From contig JALZVA010000189.1 in the NCBI GenBank assembly GCA_023301335.1, forward strand, positions 1 to 41,467: a stretch of 41,467 nt of DNA, given 5' to 3'. This DNA is from Akkermansiaceae bacterium. Its GTDB lineage: Bacteria; Verrucomicrobiota; Verrucomicrobiia; Verrucomicrobiales; Akkermansiaceae. A model generated the notes under the pieces. That model saw only the letters and a program-made list of their open reading frames with translations. It was not told the DNA's origin and ran no database searches. Shown piece by piece: positions 1 to 10,355 of this stretch; position 1 is the stretch's first letter; the number at the start of each line of letters is the position of its first letter. Made by a program: the position numbers and the translations under genes.

Positions 1-861
1 GGTGTGTATGCACTTGTTTCTACCCCTTTTACAAAAGAAGGAAAAACTGGAGATTTGTCCACCCACTCTAACGGTGGGTTAATTGTCGGGAAAGATAGAA
101 TTCTAGCGATTGATTCCTACCGCACCCCAGCTGGTGCTGCCTTCATGGCTGAATCATGCCTCAAAATCACGGGGAGGCTTCCCACCCATATCGTGAACAC
201 TCACTTTCACTTTGATCACCTCGGCGGCACTAGAGGCTTTATACAGAAAGGTGCGAACCCTGAGGTCATCATGACCCAGACCACGCGTAAACTTGCCTTT
301 GAAACCTACTCTAAAATTCTTCCTGATTCAACGCATCCAGACCTTTCTATCTCTGCACTAAATAAGTGGGGCGGTTACCTAACAGATGCATCTAAAATCA
401 TTACCGACGAAACAAAAACTTTCAAGCTGGATCTAGGAGGAAGAACAGTCAGTATCATCCCAATGCTTGGCCACACACAGTCCGATCTCATTGTGACAGA
501 TGACACGACTGGTTCAACTTTTGCTGGCGATCTTATCTGGGACGGCATCTTCCCCAACTTCATGTCCTCTAGCCCGTCTCAATGGACAAAATCTGTGAAA
601 ACTATCATCAAAGGCACCTCTAGAGTGATCGTCCCAGGTCATGGAAATTTACAAGAAAAGAAATCGTCTTCCACTCAAAACCATCTCCATCTCTTAGATG
701 AAGTAGAGCAGCATGCACGCTCTGCATTTAGTAAAGGTAACCCTGCCGAAGAAGCTGCTAAATCCTTTGCTCTCCCTAACTCTCTTAAACACTATAAGTA
801 TTTCCGATCAGGTTTCCACGAGGTCGCTATGTCAGCTTGGTTAAAAGAACTTTCTCAATAA
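1..861 (+). CDS. MBL-fold metallo-hydrolase (probably 5'-truncated by window edge)
   Basis: HFHFDHLGG zinc motif, GHTQSD, GDLIWDG and VPGHG motifs; frame is open to the left edge, the ORF-track start at 4 is a GTG and no signal or N-terminal strand is visible. Confidence 0.85.
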   Translation, partial: GVYALVSTPFTKEGKTGDLSTHSNGGLIVGKDRILAIDSYRTPAGAAFMAESCLKITGRLPTHIVNTHFHFDHLGGTRGFIQKGANPEVIMTQTTRKLAFETYSKILPDSTHPDLSISALNKWGGYLTDASKIITDETKTFKLDLGGRTVSIIPMLGHTQSDLIVTDDTTGSTFAGDLIWDGIFPNFMSSSPSQWTKSVKTIIKGTSRVIVPGHGNLQEKKSSSTQNHLHLLDEVEQHARSAFSKGNPAEEAAKSFALPNSLKHYKYFRSGFHEVAMSAWLKELSQ

Positions 862-888
862 CCGTTTCATTCAACTGGTTAAATACCG

Positions 889-2280
889 TTATTTTTTAGA
901 GTTGGTTTCCCTCAGCCAGTTACTTAGCGCACCTGTAAGTTGTTTCACCTTTTCTGGATATTCAGTCGCCAAGTTGTACTTTTCTCTAATATCTTCTGAG
1001 ATGTTGTAGAGTTCGGAAGGTTCTTCACTATCGAACATAATGAGCTTCCAGTTTTCCACTAAAATGGCGTGGGACGGTTTATGCCCTAGCGAGTGCTTAT
1101 GAGGATAACTCCAGGCTAAAAAGCGTTGGTTCAGGGTTTTATCCTCCTCTCCGTGAAGTAGCTTTTTAAGGGACTCTCCATCTAGGTGTTGTTCAGGTTT
1201 TAAGGGAAGGTCACAGAGCTCTAAGAGAGTGGGATAGAAGTCCATAGTGATGATCGGTGTCTTGCTACTAGCAGGTTTGATTTTTGTAGGCCAGCTGATG
1301 ATTGTGGGGACGCGGATGCCTCCCTCATAGGTCCACCCCTTACCTGAGCGATAAGGCTGATTAGAAGTGGGACCCATGTATTTACCATGATGGGCTAAGC
1401 CACCGTTATCTGAGGTAAATATGATAATCGTGTTCTCAAGCTGCTGAGTTTTCTTTAGTTCAGCAATGATCCTGCCCACGTTGGAATCAAGGTTTTCCAT
1501 CATGCCTGCATAGATTGGATTTTCTTGCCTAGATAAGGTCTTTGTGCCGTATTTGGCTTTTTGAAAATCTACTTTTTCATCACCATATAAGTTATCCCGT
1601 TTTGCCTGATATTTTTTAACGAGTGCTTCAGGAGCTTGGATAGGGGTGTGCACAGCATAGTGGGAGAGGCAAAGAAAAAAGGGCTGCTCACTTTTTGTGG
1701 CGATAAATTCCAATGATTTGTCAGTGAGGGCATCCGTGAGGTAATCCTTTTCTTTGTAGCCTTCTAAGTCCGGCACATCAGTAGGCTTCCCACCACCTTT
1801 TTTGAATGGATAAAAGAAGGTCGATGGCTGCCCTGCTCTGTTCACGGCAGCGGTAAAATCAAATCCATGGTGCTCTGGCTGAACATCATCTTCTTTTCCT
1901 AAATGCCATTTACCAATATACCCTGTGCGGTAGCCAGCCTCTTTGAACGCTTCCCCAATAGTAATTTCTGATAAAGGTAAGCTAGGGTCAGAGCCTTTAA
2001 TCCACTGCGTGATTCCGACTCGCTGAGGAACTTTCCCCGTCATCAGTGAGGCTCTCGTAGGGGAACAAACAGGGTGAGCAGAGTAAGCATTTTTAAAATT
2101 CACCCCATTCTTAGCTAACGTGTCAAGGTGAGGTGTTTCGTAGAAGGTGGAACCATTTATGCCGAGGTCGGTGACTCCTAGATCATCAATAAATAAAATA
2201 AGGACATTAGGTTTTTCAGAGGCTAATACAGAGCTAGCGATGCTTAGGCTAGTGAGGATAAGAAAAAATGTAGTTTTCAT
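889..2280 (-). CDS. Secreted arylsulfatase-type sulfatase
   Basis: N-terminal signal peptide MKTTFFLILTSLSIASSVLA if started at ATG 2280; FGly-type motif C-S-P-T-R (HPVCSPTRASLMTGK), DDLG, GKWHLG, FTSDNGG. Confidence 0.93.
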   Translation of the reverse strand: MKTTFFLILTSLSIASSVLASEKPNVLILFIDDLGVTDLGINGSTFYETPHLDTLAKNGVNFKNAYSAHPVCSPTRASLMTGKVPQRVGITQWIKGSDPSLPLSEITIGEAFKEAGYRTGYIGKWHLGKEDDVQPEHHGFDFTAAVNRAGQPSTFFYPFKKGGGKPTDVPDLEGYKEKDYLTDALTDKSLEFIATKSEQPFFLCLSHYAVHTPIQAPEALVKKYQAKRDNLYGDEKVDFQKAKYGTKTLSRQENPIYAGMMENLDSNVGRIIAELKKTQQLENTIIIFTSDNGGLAHHGKYMGPTSNQPYRSGKGWTYEGGIRVPTIISWPTKIKPASSKTPIITMDFYPTLLELCDLPLKPEQHLDGESLKKLLHGEEDKTLNQRFLAWSYPHKHSLGHKPSHAILVENWKLIMFDSEEPSELYNISEDIREKYNLATEYPEKVKQLTGALSNWLRETNSKK

Positions 2281-2472
2281 TAATAAATAAAGGATAGCCA
2301 AAGTAACTAAATAAGCTAGCGCAAAGAGAGTACAGCTTATTTGAGAAAGCTAGGTGTTTGATTTTGGAGAGCTGGAATAGAGAAATATGCACGCTCCGCA
2401 TTTAGCAAAGAGAATTCTAGTAGACTCTAAATTCTCCTTCCCCTTCTCCGGCTATCCTCTTACTATCCTTCT

Positions 2473-3165
2473 GTGCAAAGTATCTTAATCGTTGAAGATG
2501 AATTTTCTATCGCTGAGAATTTGAAATACGCTCTGGAGACAGAGCATTTCCGCTGTGTGCATGTGGGAACGGGAGCAGAGGCGATTGAAATAGCGAATGC
2601 GTCTCACTTTGATCTCATCGTTCTAGATATTGGCTTACCTGATATTTCAGGCTTTGATGTCTGTAAGGAAATCAGAGAGGGTCGTAACACACCCATCTTG
2701 TTTCTATCAGCACGGGATTCTGAAATTGACCGTATTTTAGGGTTAGAGTTTGGGGCAGATGATTATGTCACCAAGCCTTTTAGCCCGCGTGAGCTCACTG
2801 CCCGTATCCGAGCCATCCTGAGAAGAGCGCGTCCTGAGTCCTCACCTGCGACTGAAGACGCTATGCATACCACGGGTCTATACAATGACGCACACGGAAT
2901 GAACGTCCTTTTCGATGGAACACCTATCGACCTCACCGCCCACGAGTATAAACTCTTCTGCTGTTTCCTTAAACAACCTAATAGGACGTTCACCCGAGAA
3001 CAACTTCTGGAACACGCATGGGATGATCCCGGATCTGCAATGGATAGAACCATTGATGCACACATCAAAAGCTTACGCTCTAAACTCCGAGAAACCTCTC
3101 CCACGCTCTCGGAAGTGATCGTCACGCGCCGTGGTCTCGGCTACCTCTACCAGCCCGCTTCCTAG
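2473..3165 (+). CDS. creB: OmpR/CreB-type response regulator (GTG start)
   Basis: Receiver domain (VEDE, DIGLPD, KPF) plus winged-helix output domain; directly upstream of a CreC-like kinase. Confidence 0.85.
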   Translation: MQSILIVEDEFSIAENLKYALETEHFRCVHVGTGAEAIEIANASHFDLIVLDIGLPDISGFDVCKEIREGRNTPILFLSARDSEIDRILGLEFGADDYVTKPFSPRELTARIRAILRRARPESSPATEDAMHTTGLYNDAHGMNVLFDGTPIDLTAHEYKLFCCFLKQPNRTFTREQLLEHAWDDPGSAMDRTIDAHIKSLRSKLRETSPTLSEVIVTRRGLGYLYQPAS

Positions 3166-3167
3166 TC

Positions 3168-4607
3168 ATGCGCATCACCCGCATCATCGTCTATCTCATC
3201 ATCTTCATTGTATCGCTAGGATTCTACCAGCTTTACTCTTATCTCGATGAGGGCTTAGAGGCGCAGACTTTACAAGCCACTGAAGAATCCATGGTGGATC
3301 AGGTGCACCTCCTTGCTGCCTTATTAGAACATGAAATAGAAGATGGAACCATTCACTTTGAAAAGCTTCAGCAGGGCTTTGAAGAAGCGAAGCAAAAAAA
3401 CTTCGAGGCAAAAATTTACCGGAAGTTAAAGAAGAATATTGGGACGAATTTCTACTTAGTCGACTTAGAGGGCATCGTCCTCTACGATTCCTCTATTTCG
3501 TCTCACATTGGAGAGGATTTTTCTTCCTTCCTCGATGTCAAACGGACTCTCGATGGTAGATACGGCGCCCGTTCCTCTCGTGCCGATGAAGATGACCCTA
3601 CCAGCTCCGTCATGTACATCGGAGCCCCTATTACATACGAGGATGAAATCATCGGCGCGGTGTCTCTCTATAAGAAACAGAAAGACATCTCATCCTTCAT
3701 CGAGGGTAGGCGGAAGTGGATCATTACTTCGTTAAGCTTTATTGGTTTTGGCATTGGCTGCTTTACCATTGCTATCTTCGTGTGGCTCTTCCTCCCTCTT
3801 GGTAAGCTAACTGCCTACGCACGTGCTATCCGTGATGGCAAACGCCCACAGTATCCTTCACTCGGGAAAGGTCGGGAAGTCAACACTCTAGGGAAAGCCC
3901 TGCACGAGATGCGCGAATCCATCGAAGGCAGGCAGTACTTAGAGCAATATGTGCAGATGCTGACGCACGAGCTCAAGTCCCCGCTCTCCGCTATCCGAGG
4001 CGCCGCAGAGCTCTTGGATGAAGAAATGCCACGTGAACAACGTCGTAAATTCCTCTCTAACATCCGCTCCGAGACCCAACGCTCCCAGCAGATCATCGAT
4101 GGCCTACTCAAGCTTTCCAAACTCGAATCGATGAAGCAGCTCGATACAAATGAGCACCATGAGATCAAACCCATCATCGATGCTGTCATCGGAGACTTCA
4201 AGCACCTGTTAGAGCAACACCAAGTCCAACTCAATGTAGAAACGAGCGATTTCCACACCTTCCACGGAGAGCGCATGAGTCTAGAAGTCTCTCTCTCTAA
4301 CATTCTCAAAAACGCCATCGATTTTTCTAGTAAAGGAGACCAGATTAACATCACAACCACCGAGAGCGACAGCCACCTCATCATTACTATCTCTGATCAA
4401 GGTCCAGGCATCCCTGATTACGCAAAGGAGCGAGTGTTTGAGAATTTTTATTCGATTGCTCGCCCTGGAACGAATAAGAAAAGCTCTGGCCTAGGTCTCG
4501 CCTTTGTCCGCGAAGTCGCTAATCTCCATCACGGCAGCGCCAAGGTAGAAAACCTCCAAGCTGGCGGAGCTAAAGTCACACTCACCATTCAGAAACAAAT
4601 ATGTTAG
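3168..4607 (+). CDS. creC: CreC-like sensor histidine kinase
   Basis: RRTLDGRYGARSS..DPTSSVMYIGAPI resembles the CreC sensor region; HELKSPLSAIRGAAELL H-box, GPGIPDYA, SSGLGLAFVREVA ATPase motifs. Confidence 0.85.
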   Translation: MRITRIIVYLIIFIVSLGFYQLYSYLDEGLEAQTLQATEESMVDQVHLLAALLEHEIEDGTIHFEKLQQGFEEAKQKNFEAKIYRKLKKNIGTNFYLVDLEGIVLYDSSISSHIGEDFSSFLDVKRTLDGRYGARSSRADEDDPTSSVMYIGAPITYEDEIIGAVSLYKKQKDISSFIEGRRKWIITSLSFIGFGIGCFTIAIFVWLFLPLGKLTAYARAIRDGKRPQYPSLGKGREVNTLGKALHEMRESIEGRQYLEQYVQMLTHELKSPLSAIRGAAELLDEEMPREQRRKFLSNIRSETQRSQQIIDGLLKLSKLESMKQLDTNEHHEIKPIIDAVIGDFKHLLEQHQVQLNVETSDFHTFHGERMSLEVSLSNILKNAIDFSSKGDQINITTTESDSHLIITISDQGPGIPDYAKERVFENFYSIARPGTNKKSSGLGLAFVREVANLHHGSAKVENLQAGGAKVTLTIQKQIC

Positions 4608-5296
4608 AAGACGAACTAGAAGACATCCTCGGAAAAGCCATTCGGGGGCAAGGTAAAAGCCATCAGGAGCTTGGACTCGATACCCTCTCCGCTCCTTCAC
4701 TGGAGCACTTAGAGTTATTAGCCAAAAACCTAGAGCTTTCCTTCCCCGCCCTCGCAGGGCTTGACCAACCGTTCTCCACCACCACGCTTCCCTTAGAGGT
4801 GAATATGTTCACCGCACCCTTTGGTCATCTAGGGGTGAACTGCTTCTCCGTTAAGCATCAAGAGAAGACCTATCTTATTGATACCGGAACCGACCCTAAT
4901 CTGATCTGCGATCTTCAGGTTGACACCCTACTCATCACCCATGCACACCCAGACCACGACGCTTGTGCCCCCATCCTTGATTGCCCACAAATTTCCGCAA
5001 AAAATGCCAAGAGAGTGCATAAGCTTGGGATTCAGAGCTTTGATGTCTCTGGACATTTTTCACCCTCAGCGGCTTACTATTTCCCTGATTTAGAAACGCC
5101 CGTGTGCTTTGTGGGTGACTCCTTATTCCGACGTAGCATGGGAGGCTGTAACAGCCCAAAGACCTACCGCACCGCAATCCGCAATGTGAAATCTATGCTT
5201 GCTGACCTCCCTAATGAAACCATCCTCTGTGTGGGCCATGGGCCTAACACCACCGTCGCAGAAGAACTGGAGCAAAATCCTTTCTTTGCCCACTAA
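4601..5296 (+). CDS. MBL-fold hydrolase with N-terminal helical (possibly degenerate HTH) extension
   Basis: HAHPDHDAC, VGDSLF, VGHGP motifs; start overlaps the creC-like stop by 7 nt. Confidence 0.8.
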   Translation: MLEDELEDILGKAIRGQGKSHQELGLDTLSAPSLEHLELLAKNLELSFPALAGLDQPFSTTTLPLEVNMFTAPFGHLGVNCFSVKHQEKTYLIDTGTDPNLICDLQVDTLLITHAHPDHDACAPILDCPQISAKNAKRVHKLGIQSFDVSGHFSPSAAYYFPDLETPVCFVGDSLFRRSMGGCNSPKTYRTAIRNVKSMLADLPNETILCVGHGPNTTVAEELEQNPFFAH

Positions 5297-5316
5297 GATA
5301 GCCATAGCTGAGGAGT

Positions 5317-7320
5317 TCACTTGCTATTCACAATCTTCAAAGGAGCATTGGGCAGAGCCTTTAAAAAAGTCTTTCCATACGGTTTTGTCACCACACGGTT
5401 ATCTAAGATCACGACCATGCCCTTATCTTTTTCTGAGCGAATCAACCTCCCCACTCCCTGCCTCAGTTTAATAACGGCTTCAGGCACGGAGAAGTCCACA
5501 AAGGGATTCCCCCCTTGCTCTCTAATTGCTTCGAGTTTCGACTCTGTCACTGGATGATCTGGCACAGCAAAGGGCAGGCGTGTCACGATCACATTCGAGA
5601 GCGATTCCCCAGGGACATCTACCCCAGCCCAGAAGCTATCGGTCCCAAACAGCACGCTGTGGATATCATTTCTAAACTCTTGCACCATCTTGTGCGGCGG
5701 CATACCTGAGCCCTGCACCAGGAGCCTCCATCCATGTTCCTCAAAGTAATCCTCCATTTGCTCCGCCACACTTTTCATCACTCGGTAACTAGTAAAGAGC
5801 ACAAAAGCCTTCCCCTCAGAGTACTTCAGCACACGTCCAATCCAATACACGAGCTCGCTTACATAGTCATCATCCCGTGGGTCAGGCATCGATTTCATCA
5901 CATAAATCTCCATCTGCTTTTGATAGTCAAAAGGACTGCCAATCTTCACCGATTTTGCCTCTTCAGCACCTATACGCGTTTTAAAATAACTTAAGTCCTC
6001 ATCCCCTACGCCAAGTGTCGCACTGGTAAGGATACAGGTCTTCCCCTCTCGGAACATCAGGTAGCGGAGACGATCCGCAATATTCACAGGGGCTGAATGC
6101 ACACTATGTTCATCGCCATCTCGGCCGGCCTTCTGCACCCAATAAACACTCTCCTCATCCTCTTGGTCCAGGAAGCTCTTAATGGCTCCATATGTCTCAC
6201 GCATCCGACTTGCCCCATCTAACAGTTCACTCCTAACCGTCGACTCCTTATCCAGGCGCTCAGCCTCTTCCTCTATCGCTGTCCATAGTGCACGTAGCGG
6301 GCCTGCCATATTATTCTCAATCAAATCAGGCTCACGGATGCGAGACTCTCTTGAGAAATCTCCAAATTTTGCCGCCATAGAAAGTTCTATGAAAAAATCC
6401 TCCGCTGCGAGCATAACATTCTCCACTGCGGTAATCCCCTTTGAGCTACGTAGTGTTTTTAATAAACCTTTCTGAGTTTTACTATTATAGAGCCTCTGCA
6501 CATCAAATCTAAGTCCACTATGTGATACACGTAAGCCCAGCTGCGTCGCCGCCACATGCTCCATCGTATGCGCCTCATCAAAAATCACGAAATCGTTCGG
6601 GTAAATGTACCCTTGGTCTTCTTCGTCTTCTTTTTCCTCTGAATCTAACAAGGTAAAGAAAAGTGTATGATTCACGACCACTAACTGCGCCTTTTCCACC
6701 GCCTTTCTCACCTTCTGATAATAGCAATTTCCTTTGACCCCACAACTGCGCTGCGTGCAAATATGAGGCTCACTGCACACCTGCGCCCAGACCTTTGGGG
6801 ACGGTTTAAAATCCAGATCACTCAGCGAGCCATCTTCGGTGTCCTCCGACCATTCTAAAATCGCCTTCAGCTCATCTACCTCTGAGGAGGTAAATAGGTC
6901 ATTGCGCTGCTCCATCGCAATACGCAGCCTCAGTGGGCAGAGAAAGTTCCCCCTCCCTTTCAGTAAAACAGCATCAAACTCTACCCCTAGAAGTTTTTTG
7001 ACTAAGGGGATATCCTTCCCCATTAGCTGCTCTTGGAGGTTAATCGTATGCGTGGAAATGATCGCTTTCTTCCCTTGAGAGAGTGCGTATTTCACAGCTG
7101 GGATCAGATAGGCGAGGGATTTCCCTACGCCTGTGCCAGCCTCAGCCAATAGCACCTTGTTTTTTTCCAAGGCTCCAGCGACCTCTACCGCCATCTCCTG
7201 CTGCTCTTGTCGGTATTCAAAATCCTTCGATTGAGACAACAATCCAGCATCTGAGAAAATATGAAACACTTCCTCAGACAAGCCTGACTCTCCCATGTAG
7301 CCGTCTACCAATCCTATCAC
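5317..7320 (-). CDS. dinG: DinG/XPD-family ATP-dependent DNA helicase
   Basis: Walker A AEAGTGVGKSLAYLIP, DEAH (IFDEAHTMEH), Fe-S-type Cys set CPLR..CSEPHICTQRSCGVKGNCYY, SATLGVG, GVGRLIRSEKD. Confidence 0.88.
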   Translation of the reverse strand: MIGLVDGYMGESGLSEEVFHIFSDAGLLSQSKDFEYRQEQQEMAVEVAGALEKNKVLLAEAGTGVGKSLAYLIPAVKYALSQGKKAIISTHTINLQEQLMGKDIPLVKKLLGVEFDAVLLKGRGNFLCPLRLRIAMEQRNDLFTSSEVDELKAILEWSEDTEDGSLSDLDFKPSPKVWAQVCSEPHICTQRSCGVKGNCYYQKVRKAVEKAQLVVVNHTLFFTLLDSEEKEDEEDQGYIYPNDFVIFDEAHTMEHVAATQLGLRVSHSGLRFDVQRLYNSKTQKGLLKTLRSSKGITAVENVMLAAEDFFIELSMAAKFGDFSRESRIREPDLIENNMAGPLRALWTAIEEEAERLDKESTVRSELLDGASRMRETYGAIKSFLDQEDEESVYWVQKAGRDGDEHSVHSAPVNIADRLRYLMFREGKTCILTSATLGVGDEDLSYFKTRIGAEEAKSVKIGSPFDYQKQMEIYVMKSMPDPRDDDYVSELVYWIGRVLKYSEGKAFVLFTSYRVMKSVAEQMEDYFEEHGWRLLVQGSGMPPHKMVQEFRNDIHSVLFGTDSFWAGVDVPGESLSNVIVTRLPFAVPDHPVTESKLEAIREQGGNPFVDFSVPEAVIKLRQGVGRLIRSEKDKGMVVILDNRVVTKPYGKTFLKALPNAPLKIVNSK

Positions 7321-7523
7321 ACAAGAGCTTTATAAGGTTTCATGCAGTTCTGCAAGAGCTAGACGTAAACTATTTTTCTTGCCCCCTCTAAAATCTATGC
7401 TGACACTCTGCCTTAGTAATGAGGAGCGTATGTCTAAATCGCCTTTCCATACTCAGATCTGCCACAAACACATGCTGAGCAAGTATCCTCATGCCTCAAC
7501 AATCTTAGAATAAATACAAACTT

Positions 7524-8915
7524 ATGACACGTACAGAACACGACACTATGGGCCCCGTCGAAGTCCCATCAGACAAGTACTGGGGAGCACAAACACAGCG
7601 CTCTATCCACAATTTTCCAATTGGCCCCGCAGCATCTATGCCGATCGAAATCGTCAAAGGTTTTGGCTATCTTAAAAAAGCCGCCGCACTCACCAATGCT
7701 AAGCTTGGCGTGCTCGAACAGCCAAAGGCAGAATTAATTGCGCAAGCATGTGATGAGATCATCGCAGGAGAGCTTAATGAACATTTCCCACTTGTGGTTT
7801 GGCAAACCGGTTCCGGTACGCAGTCTAATATGAACTCTAACGAAGTGATCGCTAACCGCAGTCACGTGATTCAGGGAAACAAGCTAGGAGAAGGAGAGCG
7901 CTTCATTCACCCGAATGATGATGTCAACAAGTCACAATCCTCTAACGACACGTTCCCAACGGCCATGCACATCGCTGCTTTTAAAGTGCTCGTTGAAAAA
8001 ACCATCCCTAAGATCTCTCTTCTCAAGGACACGCTCCAGAAGAAATCTGCGGAGATGAAGGACGTGGTAAAAATCGGCAGAACGCACTGGATGGACGCTA
8101 CTCCACTGACACTTGGACAAGAGTTCTCAGGCTATGTAGCCCAACTCGAATACGGTATTAAATCCCTCGAAAGATCTCTCCCGCACCTCAGCGAACTAGC
8201 TCTTGGCGGAACTGCTGTAGGAACTGGGCTGAACACACCTAAAGGCTACCCAGAGCTCGTGGCTGAGACGATTGCAGAACTCACTGGCCACGCCTTCGTG
8301 ACCGCACCGAATAAGTTCGAGTCCCTCGCGGCTCACGACGCCGTGGTAGAAGCTCACGGTGCACTCAAGCATCTTGCCGTTTCTCTTACAAAAATTGCTA
8401 ACGATATCCGCCTCTTAGCCTCTGGACCACGCTCAGGTATCGGCGAGCTCACCATCCCATCTAACGAGCCTGGCTCCTCTATCATGCCTGGTAAGGTTAA
8501 CCCAACTCAGGTGGAAGCACTCACGATGGTCTGTGCACAGGTGATGGGAAATGACACGACGATCACCTTCGGTGGCGCGAATGGGCATTTTGAGCTAAAT
8601 GTTTACAAGCCTGTCATGATTAACGCCTTCCTCCAATCTGCCAATCTTCTGGCAGATGCATGCCAGGCATTTAACGATCACTGTGCTGTCGGGATCACAC
8701 CAAATCAAAGCCGTATCGATGAGCACTTACAGAACTCACTCATGCTCGTTACCGCACTGAACCGTCACATCGGCTACGATAATGCGGCAAAGATCGCAAA
8801 GAAAGCGCATGCGGAAAACACCTCATTGAAAGAGGCGGCACTGGCACTAGAGCTCCTAACAGAAGAGCAGTTTGACCAGTGGGTTGTCCCAGGCGACATG
8901 ATCGGATCGTTCTAA
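7524..8915 (+). CDS. fumC: Fumarate hydratase class II
   Basis: Full-length 463 aa; [44 protein letters not shown] signature. Confidence 0.97.
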   Translation: MTRTEHDTMGPVEVPSDKYWGAQTQRSIHNFPIGPAASMPIEIVKGFGYLKKAAALTNAKLGVLEQPKAELIAQACDEIIAGELNEHFPLVVWQTGSGTQSNMNSNEVIANRSHVIQGNKLGEGERFIHPNDDVNKSQSSNDTFPTAMHIAAFKVLVEKTIPKISLLKDTLQKKSAEMKDVVKIGRTHWMDATPLTLGQEFSGYVAQLEYGIKSLERSLPHLSELALGGTAVGTGLNTPKGYPELVAETIAELTGHAFVTAPNKFESLAAHDAVVEAHGALKHLAVSLTKIANDIRLLASGPRSGIGELTIPSNEPGSSIMPGKVNPTQVEALTMVCAQVMGNDTTITFGGANGHFELNVYKPVMINAFLQSANLLADACQAFNDHCAVGITPNQSRIDEHLQNSLMLVTALNRHIGYDNAAKIAKKAHAENTSLKEAALALELLTEEQFDQWVVPGDMIGSF

Positions 8916-8963
8916 ACTGCGTCCCAACATAACAGCCAGTCTCTTACAGGCTGGCATAGAACG

Positions 8964-8997
8964 AAGAGTAATCATTCCCATGATTACTCTTTTTTTC
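8964..8997 (+). terminator. Rho-independent terminator downstream of fumC
   Basis: aagagtaatcat-tccc-atgattactctt, a perfect 12-bp stem with 4-nt loop, followed by a T-run. Confidence 0.88.
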
Positions 8998-9033
8998 TTT
9001 CTAAACCCTCTGTTTTTCCTATTCATCTCATTC

Positions 9034-9444
9034 ATGAGCTTTCAACTAAACCAGCGCCTTGATCAAGGTGGGCACCTAATGGGTGAGATCGAAAACTGCC
9101 TTATCCTTCTAAAGAACAATTCTCACTACGTCTGGATGATTCTCGTTCCGAAAGTCTCTGCTGCGAAAGAAGACATCACCGATCTCAACACCGAGGAATG
9201 GGAGGCGATGAACCTTGCCACGAAGCAAGTGGCGGCTTTCATCCAATCTTATTTTTCTCCTGATAAAATCAACATCGGCAATATTGGGAATAGTGTGAGG
9301 CAGATGCACATCCATGTGGTCGGCCGTTTTGAGAGTGACCCAGCGTGGCCGGGAGTCGTCTGGGGAGCCGAGGAAAAAAGAGCCTACGACGAGGAAGTGG
9401 TGCACTCTATCAAATCCGCTTTTCTGACTTATTTTGCGAGCTAG
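9034..9444 (+). CDS. HIT-family protein (start revised from 8980 to 9034)
   Basis: QMHIHVVGRFESDPAWPGVVWG HIT motif; ATG 9034 (MSFQLNQRL) gives a normal HIT N-terminus while the ORF-track start at 8980 lies inside the terminator. Confidence 0.85.
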   Translation: MSFQLNQRLDQGGHLMGEIENCLILLKNNSHYVWMILVPKVSAAKEDITDLNTEEWEAMNLATKQVAAFIQSYFSPDKINIGNIGNSVRQMHIHVVGRFESDPAWPGVVWGAEEKRAYDEEVVHSIKSAFLTYFAS

Positions 9445-9585
9445 CCCGCCTAATCCTACTCTACATTTCAAGGAATGAGCTCGGCAGCCCACCTTTTTGA
9501 AATCCGATCTGTGATTAGTCTCTTAAAACACAAAAACACCCTTGCCCTTGAGAGCCTATTTCCCTAAAGTTTCGCAGCTTGCGTT

Positions 9586-10344
9586 GTGAACATTTCCGAA
9601 TCTAAAAATCCTTTCGTTATTGGCATTATCCCAGCTCGCTGGGCTTCTACTCGCTTCCCCGGAAAGATGCTTCACCCGATTCATGGTAAGCCACTTATCC
9701 AACACGTCTGGGAACGTTGCCAAGCTTGTCAGAAGCTCGATAAGCTCGTCATCGCCACCGATTACGCAGAGGTGCAGGACACTGCTAAAGCATTTGGGGC
9801 TGAGACTGTCATGACTTCAGTCGATCACCTCTCAGGTACTGATCGCCTCGCAGAAGCCGTCACTCATTTCCCAGAAGCTACACAAATCATTAATATTCAA
9901 GGTGACGAGCCGATGATAGAGCCATCCCTGATCGATCAGCTGGCACAAACTCTACTCGACGAACCTGTGATCGGCATGGCAACCGCAGCGAATGCTTTTA
10001 CCGATCAAGCGCTCATTGAAGATCCAAATGTAGTCAAATGTGTCCTCAATAAAAAAGGCGAGGCTCTTTACTTTTCCCGTAGCCCCCTTCCCTTCCAAAG
10101 AAATTCTTCTCCAGATTTAACCTTACTCCGTCACAAAGGTATTTACGCCTACCAGCGAGAATTTTTAGAAACTTTTGTTACTTGGGAGCCCTCCCCGCTG
10201 GAACTAGCCGAAAGTTTAGAACAGCTCCGTGCACTGGAAAACGGAACCCGTATCAAAGTCCTGATCACCACAGATGAATCTGGAGGTATCGACACACTCG
10301 AACAAGCTCAGGCGCTCGAACATTTTCTTCAATCTAAAAACTAA
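9586..10344 (+). CDS. kdsB: 3-deoxy-manno-octulosonate cytidylyltransferase (GTG start)
   Basis: IIPARWASTRFPGKMLHPIHGKPLIQHVWERC, QGDEPMI, RSPLPF, KGIYAYQ. Confidence 0.95.
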   Translation: MNISESKNPFVIGIIPARWASTRFPGKMLHPIHGKPLIQHVWERCQACQKLDKLVIATDYAEVQDTAKAFGAETVMTSVDHLSGTDRLAEAVTHFPEATQIINIQGDEPMIEPSLIDQLAQTLLDEPVIGMATAANAFTDQALIEDPNVVKCVLNKKGEALYFSRSPLPFQRNSSPDLTLLRHKGIYAYQREFLETFVTWEPSPLELAESLEQLRALENGTRIKVLITTDESGGIDTLEQAQALEHFLQSKN

Positions 10345-10355
10345 TTTTAACATTC

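Noticed and set aside
3815-4384. 189-aa antisense ORF
   Set aside because: Lies entirely opposite the well-supported CreC-like kinase; no recognisable domain and low-complexity Ser/Arg-rich composition.
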